DNA of 64,000 nucleotides from a gamma proteobacterium endosymbiont of Lamellibrachia anaximandri. Lineage in GTDB: Bacteria > Pseudomonadota > Gammaproteobacteria > Chromatiales > Chromatiaceae. The stretch lies in assembly GCA_016756855.1 (NCBI GenBank), contig JAESPD010000002.1, forward strand, positions 1-64,000. The letters are read 5' to 3'. A program made the position numbers and the translations under genes. Of the stretch, positions 10,298 through 20,873 are shown piece by piece (the first letter of the stretch is position 1; each line of letters opens with the position of its first letter). Under the pieces are notes generated by a model. That model had not been told where the DNA came from. It worked only from the letters and a program-made list of their open reading frames with translations, and made no database searches.

Positions 10298-10774
10298 TTA
10301 CTCCGCTTTCTCTTCCGCGCCGCCCATCATCTCCATGCCTTTCGACTTGGCGGCATCGTAGTACTCGCTCGATTTTTCGCCGATTGAGCTACCGATATCC
10401 CCGGCGGTCTCTTTGGCAGCGTCATAGTATTCGCCCGATTTTTCTTTGATGACGCCACCGACTTCGCCGGCAGTGTCTTTTGTCGATTCGTAGACTTCCT
10501 TGCTTTTCTCTGCAACGGCATCATAGGTGTCAGCGGAGACTTCCTTGGTTTTTTCCCAGGTCTCTTTCCCCACCGTTTTGGCTTTTTCGGTCAGTGACGG
10601 ATCAGTTGCCGATACCGGGGCTTCAGCAATTTCCACCTGTGGTGCTTGGGCCGGTTCATTTGATGTGCCGACGGCTCTCTGTTCCGGTGCCACAGGTGCG
10701 GGGGTGTTGGACTCGCCGCAAGCGGTGAGAACCAATGCGAAAGCGAGGGGCAATGCTGAATGGAGCAGTTTCAT
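10298..10774 (-). CDS. LEA-like repetitive lipoprotein
   Basis: 158 residues with a lipoprotein signal (MKLLHSALPLAFALVLTACG; lipobox LTAC, Cys19). The rest is hydrophilic and built from imperfect amphipathic repeats in which EKSxEYYDAAKETAGD-like units recur (about residues 60-150). Similar Lys/Glu/Ala/Tyr repeats occur in late-embryogenesis-abundant (LEA-type) and YtxH-like stress proteins. It probably sits on the periplasmic side of an envelope membrane. No enzyme motif is visible. It is inserted between hflD and purB. Confidence 0.75.
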   Translation of the reverse strand: MKLLHSALPLAFALVLTACGESNTPAPVAPEQRAVGTSNEPAQAPQVEIAEAPVSATDPSLTEKAKTVGKETWEKTKEVSADTYDAVAEKSKEVYESTKDTAGEVGGVIKEKSGEYYDAAKETAGDIGSSIGEKSSEYYDAAKSKGMEMMGGAEEKAE

Positions 10775-10874
10775 AATAAATTATCCTGATCGTTTGAAAT
10801 TTCGATTTTCAGGGTACTACAGGCCCTGATTGTAAGACCCGCGACACTGTCGCATTTAACAATTGTTCAAATTC

Positions 10875-11498
10875 TCATGTGGACTGATCCAACAACTTTT
10901 TTGCGGTGGCCAGATAATTTTTCCTTCCGAACGCGATTTGCATCCTGCGTCCACCGGTTTGGTGCCACAACATGGCGGAGCGGATGCCCGCGAGCAACAG
11001 GGAGCGGATACGATTCACATTATCAGGATTCTGCAGATAGACAGCTTCCCCCTGAACCATGATCCTTGGCTGAAGGTTGCTGACGTTCTCGGCATATATC
11101 TCCGCCAGGGAGGCGAGAATATTGGAGTGCATCTCGGGAAAATGTGCCAGGCGGGTGGTGGTTAAATCGATGCCCTGGCGGATTTTCGTCAACCGTTCCG
11201 GCAGCTTTGAGAGCTTGCGTTCGAGTTGAATCAGGGCGAGTAGATACCCGGTGACTTCCGCATCCCTTTTGGCTTCACCACTCAGTTGACGGTAAATCTC
11301 ACGCAGGCCGAAGGCAACGCCATTGATGCCGCCGAAAACATCGGAAACAGTTCCAGCATCTGTCTCGAACAAACTGTGGATACTGCGGTTCATAATCTCC
11401 GAATCCGCCATTCCCCGCCGTCCAATCTGCTGCACCAGTGTGGCTGCCTGGAAGATGCCGGCAAGTGCCAGGGTACGGTCCTCTATGTTGTATTTCAC
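10875..11498 (-). CDS. hflD: high-frequency lysogenization protein HflD
   Basis: 207 residues, an all-helical soluble protein close in length to E. coli HflD (213). In E. coli it is peripherally membrane-associated and modulates lambda CII. The family is recognised from the opening [21 protein letters not shown] and from [21 protein letters not shown]. Its ATG overlaps the mnmA stop by 4 bp (ATGA), as in the conserved rluE-mnmA-hflD-purB block. Confidence 0.92.
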   Translation of the reverse strand: MKYNIEDRTLALAGIFQAATLVQQIGRRGMADSEIMNRSIHSLFETDAGTVSDVFGGINGVAFGLREIYRQLSGEAKRDAEVTGYLLALIQLERKLSKLPERLTKIRQGIDLTTTRLAHFPEMHSNILASLAEIYAENVSNLQPRIMVQGEAVYLQNPDNVNRIRSLLLAGIRSAMLWHQTGGRRMQIAFGRKNYLATAKKLLDQST

Positions 11499-12613
11499 GA
11501 TGGATGCGCCTCTCCAGGGGGGTATGAGGATTCGATAATGCCGCCGCCGAGGCAGTCGCCATCCCGATAGAATACGATTGATTGGCCGGGTGTCGCGGCC
11601 CGTTGGGGTTCGTCGAATACGACTTCAAAAGTGTTCCCTGGTCGCAGAAGGACTTCACAGCCTTGCAGGGACTGACGATGCCGCAGTCGCGCCTCGCATG
11701 ACAAGGGAAATTGGGGTGCCTTGCCGGAGACCCAGTGCAGCTGGGTTGCGAGGACTCCCCCACTCATCAGCAGGGGATGGTTGTGACCCTGTGCTGCTAT
11801 CAATACGTTTTGTTGCAGATCTTTTGACACCACGAACCAGGGAGCCTCGGCGCTATTCTTCCGGCCGCCGATACCCAGACCTTGTCTTTGTCCCAGGGTG
11901 TAGTACATCAGTCCCTGATGATTTCCGAGGGCCACACCTTCAGGATCTTCGATACGACCCGGATTGGCCGGCAGATATCGGCTGAGAAACTCGCGAAACT
12001 TTCGCTCCCCGATGAAACAGATGCCGGTGCTGTCCTTTTTTTTATGATTGGGAAAACCGGCTTCCTCGGCAATTCTTCTCACTTCGTCCTTCTGCAGATC
12101 ACCCAGGGGGAAGAGGGTACGGGAGAGTTGTGTCTGGCCCAGCATATAGAGAAAGTAGGTCTGATCCTTGCCTTCGTCTGCTGCTCGCTGAAGCTGATAT
12201 TCGCCCATGTGCTTTCCCAGTCGTGCATAGTGCCCCGTAGCGATGCGTTCCGCGCCCAGAGACTCCAGTGCATAGTCGAGAAAAGCCTTGAACTTTATCT
12301 CCCGGTTGCAGAGCACGTCGGGATTTGGCGTTCGTCCTGCACGGTACTCATCGAGAAAATAGGCGAATACCCGATCCCAATACTCAGCAGAGAAATTTAC
12401 GCTGTGCAACGGAATGCCAAGTATGGCTGCCACACCCTGGGCATCTTTGAGATCTTCTGCCGCAGAGCAGTACTCTGCGTCGTCATCCTCCTCCCAGTTC
12501 TTCATGAACAGGCCTTCTACCCGGTAACCCTGTTCTTGCAGAAGCAGGGCTGCGACGGATGAATCGACGCCGCCTGACAGGCCGACAACGACCAGGCCCC
12601 TGTCACCACTCAT
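11495..12613 (-). CDS. mnmA: tRNA-specific 2-thiouridylase
   Basis: Adds sulfur to the wobble uridine (U34) of tRNAs for Glu, Gln and Lys. The 372-residue protein has the ATP-binding PP-loop SGGVDSS (residues 13-19). The two catalytic cysteines fall at the same numbers as in E. coli: Cys102 (LCNREIKF) and Cys199 (GICFIG). The ATG at 12613 overlaps the rluE stop (ATGA). Open frame upstream of it lies inside rluE and is not coding. Confidence 0.97.
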   Translation of the reverse strand: MSGDRGLVVVGLSGGVDSSVAALLLQEQGYRVEGLFMKNWEEDDDAEYCSAAEDLKDAQGVAAILGIPLHSVNFSAEYWDRVFAYFLDEYRAGRTPNPDVLCNREIKFKAFLDYALESLGAERIATGHYARLGKHMGEYQLQRAADEGKDQTYFLYMLGQTQLSRTLFPLGDLQKDEVRRIAEEAGFPNHKKKDSTGICFIGERKFREFLSRYLPANPGRIEDPEGVALGNHQGLMYYTLGQRQGLGIGGRKNSAEAPWFVVSKDLQQNVLIAAQGHNHPLLMSGGVLATQLHWVSGKAPQFPLSCEARLRHRQSLQGCEVLLRPGNTFEVVFDEPQRAATPGQSIVFYRDGDCLGGGIIESSYPPGEAHPS

Positions 12614-13176
12614 GTTTGGTCCTTTTTTTCTGCGCTGCTGTGCCGAGCACCAAATTGACGCCACTCTCCAGGTTGCAGGTCGCCGAGACGCCAACGTCCG
12701 ACGGTTGTGCGTACTAGCCGCAGGGTGGGGTGTCCAACTGCGGCAGTCATACGCCGGACTTGCCGGTTGCGGCCCTCGCGAATCTTGATCTCCAGCCATT
12801 GTGTGGGAATATTCGCCCGATATCGTACCGGTGGGTCTCGTGGCCAGAGGTCCGGTTCTTCCAGCAGCGTTGCCTGCGCCGGCAGGGTGGGGCCATCCTT
12901 GAGCTGAACCCCCTGTCGCAACTGTTCTATCGCCTCGATACTGGGTATTCCATCCACCTGTACCCAGTAGGTTTTCCAGGTTTTTTTTCGAGGATTGGTC
13001 AGTTGATATTGAAGTTTTCCATCATCGGTCAAAATCACCAGTCCCTCGCTGTCGCGATCGAGTCTTCCGGCGGCGTAGACCTGTTTTACGGGGATGAAAT
13101 CGGCCAGCGTGGCGCGATCCTCACTGTCGGTAAATTGGGTCAGGACGCCGTAGGGTTTGTTGAACAGGATCAGCAT
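12610..13176 (-). CDS. rluE: 23S rRNA pseudouridine synthase, RluE type
   Basis: 188 residues lacking an S4 domain, as expected for the RluE branch of the RsuA family, which modifies U2457 of 23S rRNA in E. coli. The catalytic motif [10 protein letters not shown] is present, with Asp40 as the likely nucleophile. It is first in a unit with mnmA and hflD. The E. coli neighbour nudJ is missing between rluE and mnmA. Confidence 0.9.
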   Translation of the reverse strand: MLILFNKPYGVLTQFTDSEDRATLADFIPVKQVYAAGRLDRDSEGLVILTDDGKLQYQLTNPRKKTWKTYWVQVDGIPSIEAIEQLRQGVQLKDGPTLPAQATLLEEPDLWPRDPPVRYRANIPTQWLEIKIREGRNRQVRRMTAAVGHPTLRLVRTTVGRWRLGDLQPGEWRQFGARHSSAEKKDQT

Positions 13177-13493
13177 GAAAGGATTTATTGTGGAACGAGG
13201 GGAGGATTATATCGTTCTATGTCTATCGATAGAGCCTTTTTTCTATATGCTTGGTTTTTATCAATCCGCAAATAGCGCTAACAACGCCAAATTAGTTGCT
13301 GAAGCGATTTCGTAATCCAGCACAAAATTTAAACTATTGCGTGCTCAGCGTTATTTGCGGAATCAATGATTTGTTAGCACAGACGAAGGAAATTCCTGGA
13401 ACAAGGAAGCATGTGCAGATCGACAGGGCAGCAAAAGGGCCGATGAATTAACTCATCGGCCCTTAAGTAAAATCATTATGCTCGAAAACCCAG
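13177..13493. other. intergenic region between rluE and csp, with a long inverted repeat
   Basis: Two 15-base arms, TCCGCAAATAGCGCT (13265-13279) and AGCGTTATTTGCGGA (13347-13361), are complementary at 14 of 15 positions. A further pair, GCTAACAA (near 13277) and TTGTTAGC (near 13371), offers an alternative fold. Besides this and the csp terminator I see nothing in the gap. Confidence 0.45.
13433..13466 (-). terminator. intrinsic terminator of the cold-shock gene
   Basis: Perfect 12-base arms AAGGGCCGATGA and TCATCGGCCCTT enclose a 6-base loop, with a run of T on the minus strand. It sits about 28 bp after the csp stop. Confidence 0.85.
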
Positions 13494-13706
13494 CTATTCA
13501 TTGGCAACACGTTGTATGTTGACCGCGTGAAGGCCTTTTGGACCTTGATTGATCTCAAATTGCACTTGTTGCCCCTCTTTGAGGGTCTTGTAACCGTCCA
13601 TCTCAATGGATGAAAAATGGACGAATACGTCCTGCTCTCCTGAATCCGGGGTCACGAAACCGTAACCCTTCGCATTGTTAAACCATTTTACAACTCCAGT
13701 GGCCAT
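13494..13706 (-). CDS. cold-shock protein, CspA family
   Basis: 70-residue single cold-shock domain (OB fold) that binds single-stranded nucleic acid, acting as an RNA chaperone. RNP1 (KGYGFVTP) and RNP2 (VFVHFSSI) are intact and length is standard. A strong AGGAG ribosome site lies 9 bp before the ATG. It is monocistronic with its own terminator. Which Csp paralogue it is cannot be told. Confidence 0.95.
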   Translation of the reverse strand: MATGVVKWFNNAKGYGFVTPDSGEQDVFVHFSSIEMDGYKTLKEGQQVQFEINQGPKGLHAVNIQRVANE

Positions 13707-14142
13707 AACTTGATACTCCTCGCGTTCAATGCCCCGAATTGGTTAAAAATATATAAATTGCATTATTAGGAGCGATCCGGATGTCCCGGAACCCGCTCTG
13801 TTATTGTCAGGGTTTTTCGATGGTCTTTGCCTCGTTAAAACCCGCGCCGGCAATTCGCCGGCTAAACTGGCGGTTTCGATTTCGGCAGCATGAAACGAAA
13901 CCGCTGATGGCTAAGTATAGTGAACCAATCGATTTGGTCAACTATTGTCCAAGTAAAATAGTAGGATATACTTATCAACTGAACTGAACCGATTGGTACG
14001 ACTCAAACAAATCGAGGCGTTCCTGTTTACGGCTTTCGTCACCCTGTTAGGCCCCGTAATCGAAAAACCGGAGAGAAATAGTGAATTTTGTTCTCTTCGA
14101 TTCGGTCGTGCTAACAGTAACAGCCTGCTAATATTCCTTACT
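13707..14142. other. divergent intergenic region between csp and clpS
   Basis: It holds the leader of the cold-shock gene (minus strand), a possible sigma-70 promoter for clpS and a small GC hairpin (TCCGG/CCGGA near 13776-13790). Weak open frames across it show no protein-like composition. No other gene is seen. Confidence 0.4.
13945..13972 (+). promoter_or_regulatory. candidate sigma-70 promoter for clpS
   Basis: TTGTCC (13945-13950) and TATACT (13967-13972) are 16 bp apart. They match the -35 and -10 consensus at 4/6 and 5/6 positions and lie about 170 bp before the clpS start. Reading only; no other support. Confidence 0.35.
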
Positions 14143-14463
14143 ATGACAGAGAGAAAAGAAAATACGCACGATGGTAGCCTTGCGGTTCAGGAGAAACCGC
14201 CGAAGCTGAAAAAGCCTCCACTGTATAAAGTGATACTTCTGAATGATGACTACACGCCGATGGAGTTTGTCATCCAGATTCTGGAGACTTTTTTCCAAAT
14301 GGAGAGAGAGAAGGCGACGAGGATCATGCTGCATGTCCACACCCGTGGGGTTGGGGTTTGTGGTGTCTTCAGTCGGGACATTGCTGAAACCAAGGTTTCA
14401 CTGGTCAATGATTACTCCAGAAACAATCAGCACCCGCTGTTATGCGATATGGAAGAGGCTTGA
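14143..14463 (+). CDS. clpS: ATP-dependent Clp protease adaptor
   Basis: 106-residue adaptor that captures N-degron substrates and hands them to ClpAP. The fold is recognised from [20 protein letters not shown] (the substrate pocket Asn-Asp-Asp region) and from the later [21 protein letters not shown] use the ATG at 14143; the longer frame to 13993 adds residues unlike the family. It lies 15 bp before clpA, so the two form an operon. Confidence 0.95.
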   Translation: MTERKENTHDGSLAVQEKPPKLKKPPLYKVILLNDDYTPMEFVIQILETFFQMEREKATRIMLHVHTRGVGVCGVFSRDIAETKVSLVNDYSRNNQHPLLCDMEEA

Positions 14464-14478
14464 GAAAAGAGTAGAGAG

Positions 14479-16740
14479 ATGTTGAGTAAAGAGCTGGAAT
14501 TTACCCTGAACCAAGCGTTTAAACGCGCAACAGAGAAACGTCGCGAGTTTATGACAGTGGATCACCTGCTGATGGCGCTGCTGGATAACAGTGTGGCGGC
14601 TGAGGTTTTGACCGTCTGTGGCGCTGACATACAACAGCTCAGGCAAGAGATCACCCGTTTTGTCGATGAGACCACACCGACAATTTCGGAAGATGATGAA
14701 CGTGAGATACAGCCGACTCTGGGTTTTCAGCGAGTGCTTCAGCGTGCGGTTTTTCATGTCCAGTCATCTGGACGTAAAGAGGTGACCGGCGCCAACGTGC
14801 TGGTGGCTATCTTCAATGAACAGGATTCCCAGGCTGTCTACTTCCTGGATCAGCAGGATGTTGCCAGACTGGACGTCGTCAACTACATCTCCCATGGCAT
14901 TTCCAGGTTTGATGAAGCACAGGAACAGGAAGAGGGTGATGATGCCGTTGATTTCACTGGTGAACCCAAGCCGGAGAGCCATCCCAGCCCGCTTGAGAGT
15001 TACGCCGCTAATCTGAATGAACAGGCGGTAGCTGGAAAGATAGATCCACTGATCGGCAGACGATCCGAGATAGAGCGAACGATTCAGATCCTCTGTCGCA
15101 GGCGCAAAAACAACCCTCTGCTTGTCGGCGAGGCAGGTGTCGGAAAAACAGCGATTGCCGAGGGACTTGCGAAGATGATCGTTGATGGTGAAGTGCCGGA
15201 GGTCCTGGCCGGTGCAACGATCTATTCACTGGATCTTGGCAGTCTGGTAGCAGGCACAAAGTACCGCGGCGACTTTGAAAAACGTCTGAAAGCGGTTCTT
15301 GCCCAGCTGCATAAAACCCCTGACGCGGTGCTGTTTATCGATGAAATTCACACCATCATTGGTGCCGGTTCGGCTTCCGGCGGGGTGATGGATGCCTCCA
15401 ATCTGATCAAACCCGTTCTCGCCTCAGGTGAGCTGCGCTGCATCGGGTCAACCGCCTATCAGGAGTTTCGCGGCATCTTTGAGAAGGACCGTGCTCTGGC
15501 CCGGCGTTTTCAGAAGATCGACGTGGAAGAACCAACGGTGGAAGAGACGGTGGATATCCTGAAGGGACTTAAAACCCGTTTCGAAGAACACCACGAGATT
15601 GAGTACACCCTGGATGCCCTGCTGAGTGCAGCGGAACTCTCCGATAAATATATCAATGATCGTCATCTGCCGGATAAGGCTATCGATGTGATCGATGAGG
15701 CGGGTGCCAATGTTCAACTGCAACCGAAAGGTAGCCGTAACAAGTTGATCGACGTGGAGGAGATCGAAGCGATTGTTGCAAAGATTGCACGAATCCCGCC
15801 GCGTAGGGTCTCCTCGTCGGACACTGAATCATTGCGCAACCTCTCCCGTGATCTGAAAATGGTGGTTTATGGGCAGGATCCAGCGATTGAAGCGCTGACC
15901 AGTGCCATCCGCATGAACCGCTCCGGGCTGGTAAGTGAAGGACGCCCGGTGGGTTCATTTCTGTTCGCCGGTCCCACAGGTGTCGGCAAGACTGAGGTGA
16001 CTCGTCAGCTGGCCAGAATCATGGACATGGAGCTGATTCGATTCGATATGTCGGAGTACATGGAGCGGCATACGGTTTCGCGTCTGATTGGAGCCCCACC
16101 AGGTTATGTGGGTTTCGATCAGGGCGGCCTGCTCACTGAAGAGATCAACAAGCACCCACACGCTGTGCTGCTGCTCGACGAGATCGAAAAGGCCCATCCT
16201 GATGTTTTCAATCTGCTGTTGCAGGTGATGGATCACGGCACACTGACCGATAACAATGGCCGCAAAGCCGATTTTCGGAATGTAGTCCTTGTGATGACCA
16301 CGAATGCCGGTGCACAGGAGATGAGTCGGGCATCCATTGGTTTTACCTTACAGGACCATGCCTCTGACGGCATGGAGGCGATCAAGAAACTCTTTACCCC
16401 GGAATTTCGAAATCGTCTGGACACGGTGATCCAGTTTTCCCCACTCTCCACTGAGCATATTGCCAAAGTGGTGGATAAGTTCATTTTTGAACTGGAAGGG
16501 CAATTGCAGGAGAAGGGCGTAACGCTGCTGATCGATGCAGAGGCGAGGGTCTGGCTGGCTGAGAAGGGCTATGATCCGAAGATGGGTGCCCGTCCGATGG
16601 CCCGGCTGATCCAGGAAGAGATCAAAAAGCCATTGGCAGAGGAGCTACTGTTCGGTCGGCTGGCTGGGGGAGGATCGGTTGCAGTGGATGTGGCAGACGG
16701 CAAACTGCAGTTTGGTATCCAGGGGGAACCCGTACACTGA
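14479..16740 (+). CDS. clpA: ATP-dependent Clp protease ATP-binding subunit
   Basis: Hexameric AAA+ unfoldase that feeds substrates to ClpP. The 753-residue protein has the N-terminal Clp repeat domain (about 1-145), a first AAA+ module with Walker A GEAGVGKT (217-224) and a second with GPTGVGKT (498-505) and Walker [14 protein letters not shown]. There is no ClpB-type middle domain, and length matches ClpA. It follows clpS directly. Confidence 0.97.
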   Translation: MLSKELEFTLNQAFKRATEKRREFMTVDHLLMALLDNSVAAEVLTVCGADIQQLRQEITRFVDETTPTISEDDEREIQPTLGFQRVLQRAVFHVQSSGRKEVTGANVLVAIFNEQDSQAVYFLDQQDVARLDVVNYISHGISRFDEAQEQEEGDDAVDFTGEPKPESHPSPLESYAANLNEQAVAGKIDPLIGRRSEIERTIQILCRRRKNNPLLVGEAGVGKTAIAEGLAKMIVDGEVPEVLAGATIYSLDLGSLVAGTKYRGDFEKRLKAVLAQLHKTPDAVLFIDEIHTIIGAGSASGGVMDASNLIKPVLASGELRCIGSTAYQEFRGIFEKDRALARRFQKIDVEEPTVEETVDILKGLKTRFEEHHEIEYTLDALLSAAELSDKYINDRHLPDKAIDVIDEAGANVQLQPKGSRNKLIDVEEIEAIVAKIARIPPRRVSSSDTESLRNLSRDLKMVVYGQDPAIEALTSAIRMNRSGLVSEGRPVGSFLFAGPTGVGKTEVTRQLARIMDMELIRFDMSEYMERHTVSRLIGAPPGYVGFDQGGLLTEEINKHPHAVLLLDEIEKAHPDVFNLLLQVMDHGTLTDNNGRKADFRNVVLVMTTNAGAQEMSRASIGFTLQDHASDGMEAIKKLFTPEFRNRLDTVIQFSPLSTEHIAKVVDKFIFELEGQLQEKGVTLLIDAEARVWLAEKGYDPKMGARPMARLIQEEIKKPLAEELLFGRLAGGGSVAVDVADGKLQFGIQGEPVH

Positions 16741-16779
16741 TTCGTCTAGCCTCCCTTGAAGCTGGGAGGTCGCCGAAGA

Positions 16780-16998
16780 TCAGCGTGCGCGATAGGTAAT
16801 GCGCCCCTTCGACAGATCGTATGGGGTAAGCTGGACGGTAACCTTGTCACCGGTGAGAATGCGGATGTAGTGTTTGCGCATCTTGCCGGAGATGTGAGCT
16901 GTCACTACGTGACCGTTCTCCAGTTCCACACGGAACATGGTGTTCGGCAACGTTTCGGTAACGGTGCCTTCCATTTCGATGAAATCTTCTTTCGCCAT
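16780..16998 (-). CDS. infA: translation initiation factor IF-1
   Basis: 72 residues, the standard length. It is an OB-fold protein that binds the 30S A site. The sequence [20 protein letters not shown] and the ending [16 protein letters not shown] are typical. It converges on clpA with a short GC inverted repeat (CCTCCC/GGGAGG) in the 39-bp gap, and lies downstream of aat and bpt. Confidence 0.98.
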   Translation of the reverse strand: MAKEDFIEMEGTVTETLPNTMFRVELENGHVVTAHISGKMRKHYIRILTGDKVTVQLTPYDLSKGRITYRAR

Positions 16999-17154
16999 GC
17001 TGCTACCTGAACAATTATGGAAGTTCGGAGCGCGAGTTCGCCGGGCCCCTGAAAATCAAGAACGCCATTATCAGCATAATTCAGCGTAAAGCAAGCCTGA
17101 CATCCACTATTTTCACTGTTTGGCCTGAAAAATATCGGGAATGAAGGGTGGGTT

Positions 17155-17907
17155 TTATGGCAAGACCAGTGTCTCGCCACTCCCAAAGCGTAGCCACTCC
17201 TGACCATTCCAGGCCTCCAGTGGACGATAGCGGGATTTATAACTCATTTTGCTGCAGTTGCGAATCCAGTAGCCGGGATAGAGCCAGCGCCGCCCAAGCT
17301 TTTCAGCGTGTTGAATCTGCCAGAGCAGCGCAAACACACCAATGCCCTCGGTCTGCATGCCGGGGTCAAAGAATGTGTAGACGGAGGAGATCCCTTCCGG
17401 GAGGAGGTCGGTGGCTGCAACGGCCGCCAGTCTGCCTTTATATCGAAATTCATAAAACACCGTCTCTGCCCACGGCGTGGTGAGGAAACTCAGATACTGC
17501 TGGGGATCTGTATTGCTCATCGATCCGTCGGGGTGACGCTGTTGCAGGTACGCTACATAGAGTGCGTAATGCTCGTCATCAAATTCAGCCGGACAGGGCG
17601 CGATGGAGAAACGGCCAAAATTCCGCTTCCAACAGCGGCGTTGACTGCGGTTTGGTCTGAATTCGGCTACGGGCAGACGCAGTGAAGTACAGGCGTTACA
17701 AGAACTGCAGGCTGGCCGGTAGAGATGGGCGCCGCTGCGACGAAATCCCTGGTCGATCAGAAACTGGTAGAGCAGGGCATCGACTGAAGCGGAGGGATCA
17801 AGAAAAAGCGTTCTGGCTTGCCGACCAGGTAGATAAGAACAGTCGTGTTCCTGGCTCAGATAGAGCGCGAGTGTTGGATTATTTGTAAAAACCTGGTCGT
17901 TATTCAT
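17155..17907 (-). CDS. bpt: aspartate/glutamate leucyltransferase (arginyltransferase family)
   Basis: Transfers an amino acid from tRNA (leucine in the bacterial Bpt type) to N-terminal Asp or Glu, making N-degrons for ClpS. The 250-residue protein begins at the ATG at 17907; upstream frame lies inside aat. It has the N-terminal CSYLPGRQARTLFLDP and the cysteine cluster PACSSCNACTSLRLPV, then the GNAT-like half with FYEFRYKGRLAAVAATDLL. It overlaps aat by 8 bp. Older annotation calls this family Ate. Confidence 0.93.
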   Translation of the reverse strand: MNNDQVFTNNPTLALYLSQEHDCSYLPGRQARTLFLDPSASVDALLYQFLIDQGFRRSGAHLYRPACSSCNACTSLRLPVAEFRPNRSQRRCWKRNFGRFSIAPCPAEFDDEHYALYVAYLQQRHPDGSMSNTDPQQYLSFLTTPWAETVFYEFRYKGRLAAVAATDLLPEGISSVYTFFDPGMQTEGIGVFALLWQIQHAEKLGRRWLYPGYWIRNCSKMSYKSRYRPLEAWNGQEWLRFGSGETLVLP

Positions 17908-18604
17908 GCGTCGGTTGAGTGTTTTTCCAGGAGTCCGGGTCTGTCGCGAGGTTACACCAGGCATCCAGGGATTGACAGAAAACGCTACGGGGGATCTCCT
18001 CTGCGCCAAGGCTCGCCAGATGCTCTGTATAGACTTGGCAGTCGATTAAACGGTAACCCCAGCGGTGCAGATGCCGGCAGAGGAAAACGAAGGCCACCTT
18101 GGAACTGTCCGATACGCGGCTGAACATCGATTCACCAAAAAAGACGCCGCCAATAGCGACACCATATAGCCCACCGACCAGCTGCTTCTCTTGCCATACT
18201 TCAACGGAGTGCGCGACTTCCTGCTCGTGCAGTTCGGCATACGCCGCTTTCATCTCGGGCATCAGCCAAGTACCGGGCGACTTCGGCCGGGGCTCGGCAC
18301 ATGCATGGATAACCTCGCTGAATGCCGTGTCCAGGGTGACCTGAAACTTCTCTTTACGCAGCGTCTTTCCCAGCGAGCGGGAGATCTTGACTCTCTCGGG
18401 ATAGAGAACAGTTCGAGGATCCGGCGACCACCAGAGGATCGGTTCATTATCGCTGTACCAGGGAAAAACACCGTGTCTGTATGCGTTAACCAGCCGTTCC
18501 GGGGAGAGATCTCCGCCAACTGCCAGCAATCCGTTGGGCTCCTGTTCAGCAAACTTGACTGCGGGAAAGGGGGCGAGGGGGTCATTTTTCAGTAAGAAGA
18601 TCAT
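17900..18604 (-). CDS. aat: leucyl/phenylalanyl-tRNA-protein transferase
   Basis: Adds Leu or Phe from tRNA to proteins with N-terminal Lys or Arg, creating ClpS substrates. The 234-residue protein has the hallmark GLLAVGGDLSPERLVNAYRHGVFPW region split over residues 25-50, then WWSPDPRTVL and GGLYGVAIGGVFFGESMFSR. It is coupled to bpt. With clpS and clpA next door, the whole bacterial N-degron pathway except clpP is in this 4.5-kb block. Confidence 0.97.
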   Translation of the reverse strand: MIFLLKNDPLAPFPAVKFAEQEPNGLLAVGGDLSPERLVNAYRHGVFPWYSDNEPILWWSPDPRTVLYPERVKISRSLGKTLRKEKFQVTLDTAFSEVIHACAEPRPKSPGTWLMPEMKAAYAELHEQEVAHSVEVWQEKQLVGGLYGVAIGGVFFGESMFSRVSDSSKVAFVFLCRHLHRWGYRLIDCQVYTEHLASLGAEEIPRSVFCQSLDAWCNLATDPDSWKNTQPTHE

Positions 18605-18930
18605 AAGTCCAAGAATAAATCTGAAAAGAAATCAGAGTCATGCGATAGTTGTTGTGCAGCTAATTTGGTCCTTATCTCCAGAGAAAACAGTTCGCATTTT
18701 TCCTGGCAGGAATTATAGTTCCAGGAAGAACTGCCGATAGCAGAATAAACAGCGCCACTAGTTTGCGTTCTCAATTAATCAGTGTCCACCTGGAAACCCA
18801 TGTCTAACCACGAAGGACACGGAGAGCACGATGGGAATGGATTGATTAACGATAATCTTATTCGTGTGCTTCGTGGTAAAAAGACGATGTTTCCGGGCGG
18901 ATACAGATTAGGGTAATACTGGATAATCTT
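18605..18930. repeat. large imperfect inverted repeat between aat and the PilZ gene
   Basis: Within this 326-bp gap, 18783-18822 and 18863-18903 form imperfect arms of about 40 bases. The best part is ACCACGAAGGACACG (18807-18821) against CGTGTGCTTCGTGGT (18863-18877), 14 of 15 complementary. The outer parts, GTGTCCACCTGGAAAC and the reverse of GTTTCCGGGCGGATAC, also pair. It resembles a non-autonomous palindromic element. No gene is seen here. Confidence 0.5.
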
Positions 18931-19602
18931 TTGTCAGATATTGTATCGAACTTGCAGATAGGAGAGGTATTGCAGCTGCAGTATGCCCCTCCCAGTGAAA
19001 ATCAGGATCGGTATGCGGTCAAATTGATCGGATATCTTCCCAACGAAAGCCTGGTTATCACCACTCCCAGAAAGCAGGGCAAGGCAATCCTGGCGAGAGA
19101 AGGACAAATGTTCACTGTTCGCGTGCTTCAAGGCAGCAATATTTTTGGGTTCGTGGCAAAAGTGTTGCAGACCTCATCAAAACCCTACCCTCATCTGCAC
19201 CTGGCATATCCGGAAGAGGTTGAAAGTGCGGTGGTCAGGAATGCGCCACGGGTACATACCTCACTTCAATCTGTCTGTCGTAACACAAAGAACCCGGATG
19301 ATTCAAAACATGTCAGCCGTGCCAAAGTTATCGACTTGAGCCGGACCGGTGCCCGTCTTTCCGGTGAAATGTCGTTGGGAGAGGTCGGCGAGACGCTGCA
19401 ACTACAGTTAGCGATTAATAGTTGCGATGGTGACGATGTGCTCCAGCTGTTGGGCGTCATACGCAGTGTTCGCGAAGTTGAGACACCTGTAGGTGGGACT
19501 CACTATATCCACGGTCTGGAGTTCAGCGGGCTGAACCGTTTTCAGCAGGTTTTGCTCTGCGCCTTTGTGTTGGGACAGATGGTGCATGAGAATGAGATGT
19601 AG
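18931..19602 (+). CDS. PilZ-domain cyclic-di-GMP receptor, YcgR-like
   Basis: 223-residue cytosolic protein. The N-terminal half resembles the YcgR N domain (IGEVLQLQYAP, then LIGYLPNESLVITTPRKQGK). The C-terminal half is a PilZ domain with an (N/D)xSxxG-type motif (IDLSRTGARL) and upstream arginines (RNAPRVHTSLQSV; VSRAK). The family tunes flagellar or surface behaviour in response to cyclic di-GMP, but no flagellar genes are near, so the target is unknown. The start is taken as TTG at 18931, since no in-frame ATG gives a full N domain. A strong terminator follows. Confidence 0.8.
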   Translation: MSDIVSNLQIGEVLQLQYAPPSENQDRYAVKLIGYLPNESLVITTPRKQGKAILAREGQMFTVRVLQGSNIFGFVAKVLQTSSKPYPHLHLAYPEEVESAVVRNAPRVHTSLQSVCRNTKNPDDSKHVSRAKVIDLSRTGARLSGEMSLGEVGETLQLQLAINSCDGDDVLQLLGVIRSVREVETPVGGTHYIHGLEFSGLNRFQQVLLCAFVLGQMVHENEM

Positions 19603-19608
19603 AAGAGC

Positions 19609-19659
19609 CGATCAAGGCCATACAGCACCAATCGCTGTATGGCCTTGATCGGATTTTTT
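19609..19659 (+). terminator. intrinsic terminator after the PilZ gene
   Basis: Perfect 18-base arms (19609-19626 and 19634-19651) enclose a 7-base loop and are followed by GATTTTTTC. It lies between convergent PilZ and trxB genes; the T-run favours the plus strand. Confidence 0.92.
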
Positions 19660-19669
19660 CTGGCTCTGC

Positions 19670-20638
<969 letters not shown>

Positions 20639-20873
20639 TTACTCCAGATCTGATGGGATTCCAGCGCGCTGGAACTTTCCAAAACGGGTTAACAATCTTT
20701 AAGCTTGATAACAGTGAAATGTGGGGATTGAAACAGATGTTTCAAGTCCCGGACACAATCGTCGAATTTTACGAAATGATCTGCCTCGGGTAAAGGTGAC
20801 TCACCCTGTCTTGAATGGGTAAATGGGTTGCTCTTACTGTTTCAGAAGATTGCTCAAAGGGTAAAATGAGAAT

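Noticed and set aside
12614-12799. N-terminal extension of mnmA
   Set aside because: It lies inside rluE, and the PP-loop starts at the expected distance from the ATG at 12613.
13993-14142. N-terminal extension of clpS
   Set aside because: The extra 50 residues do not resemble ClpS, and the ATG at 14143 gives the usual length.
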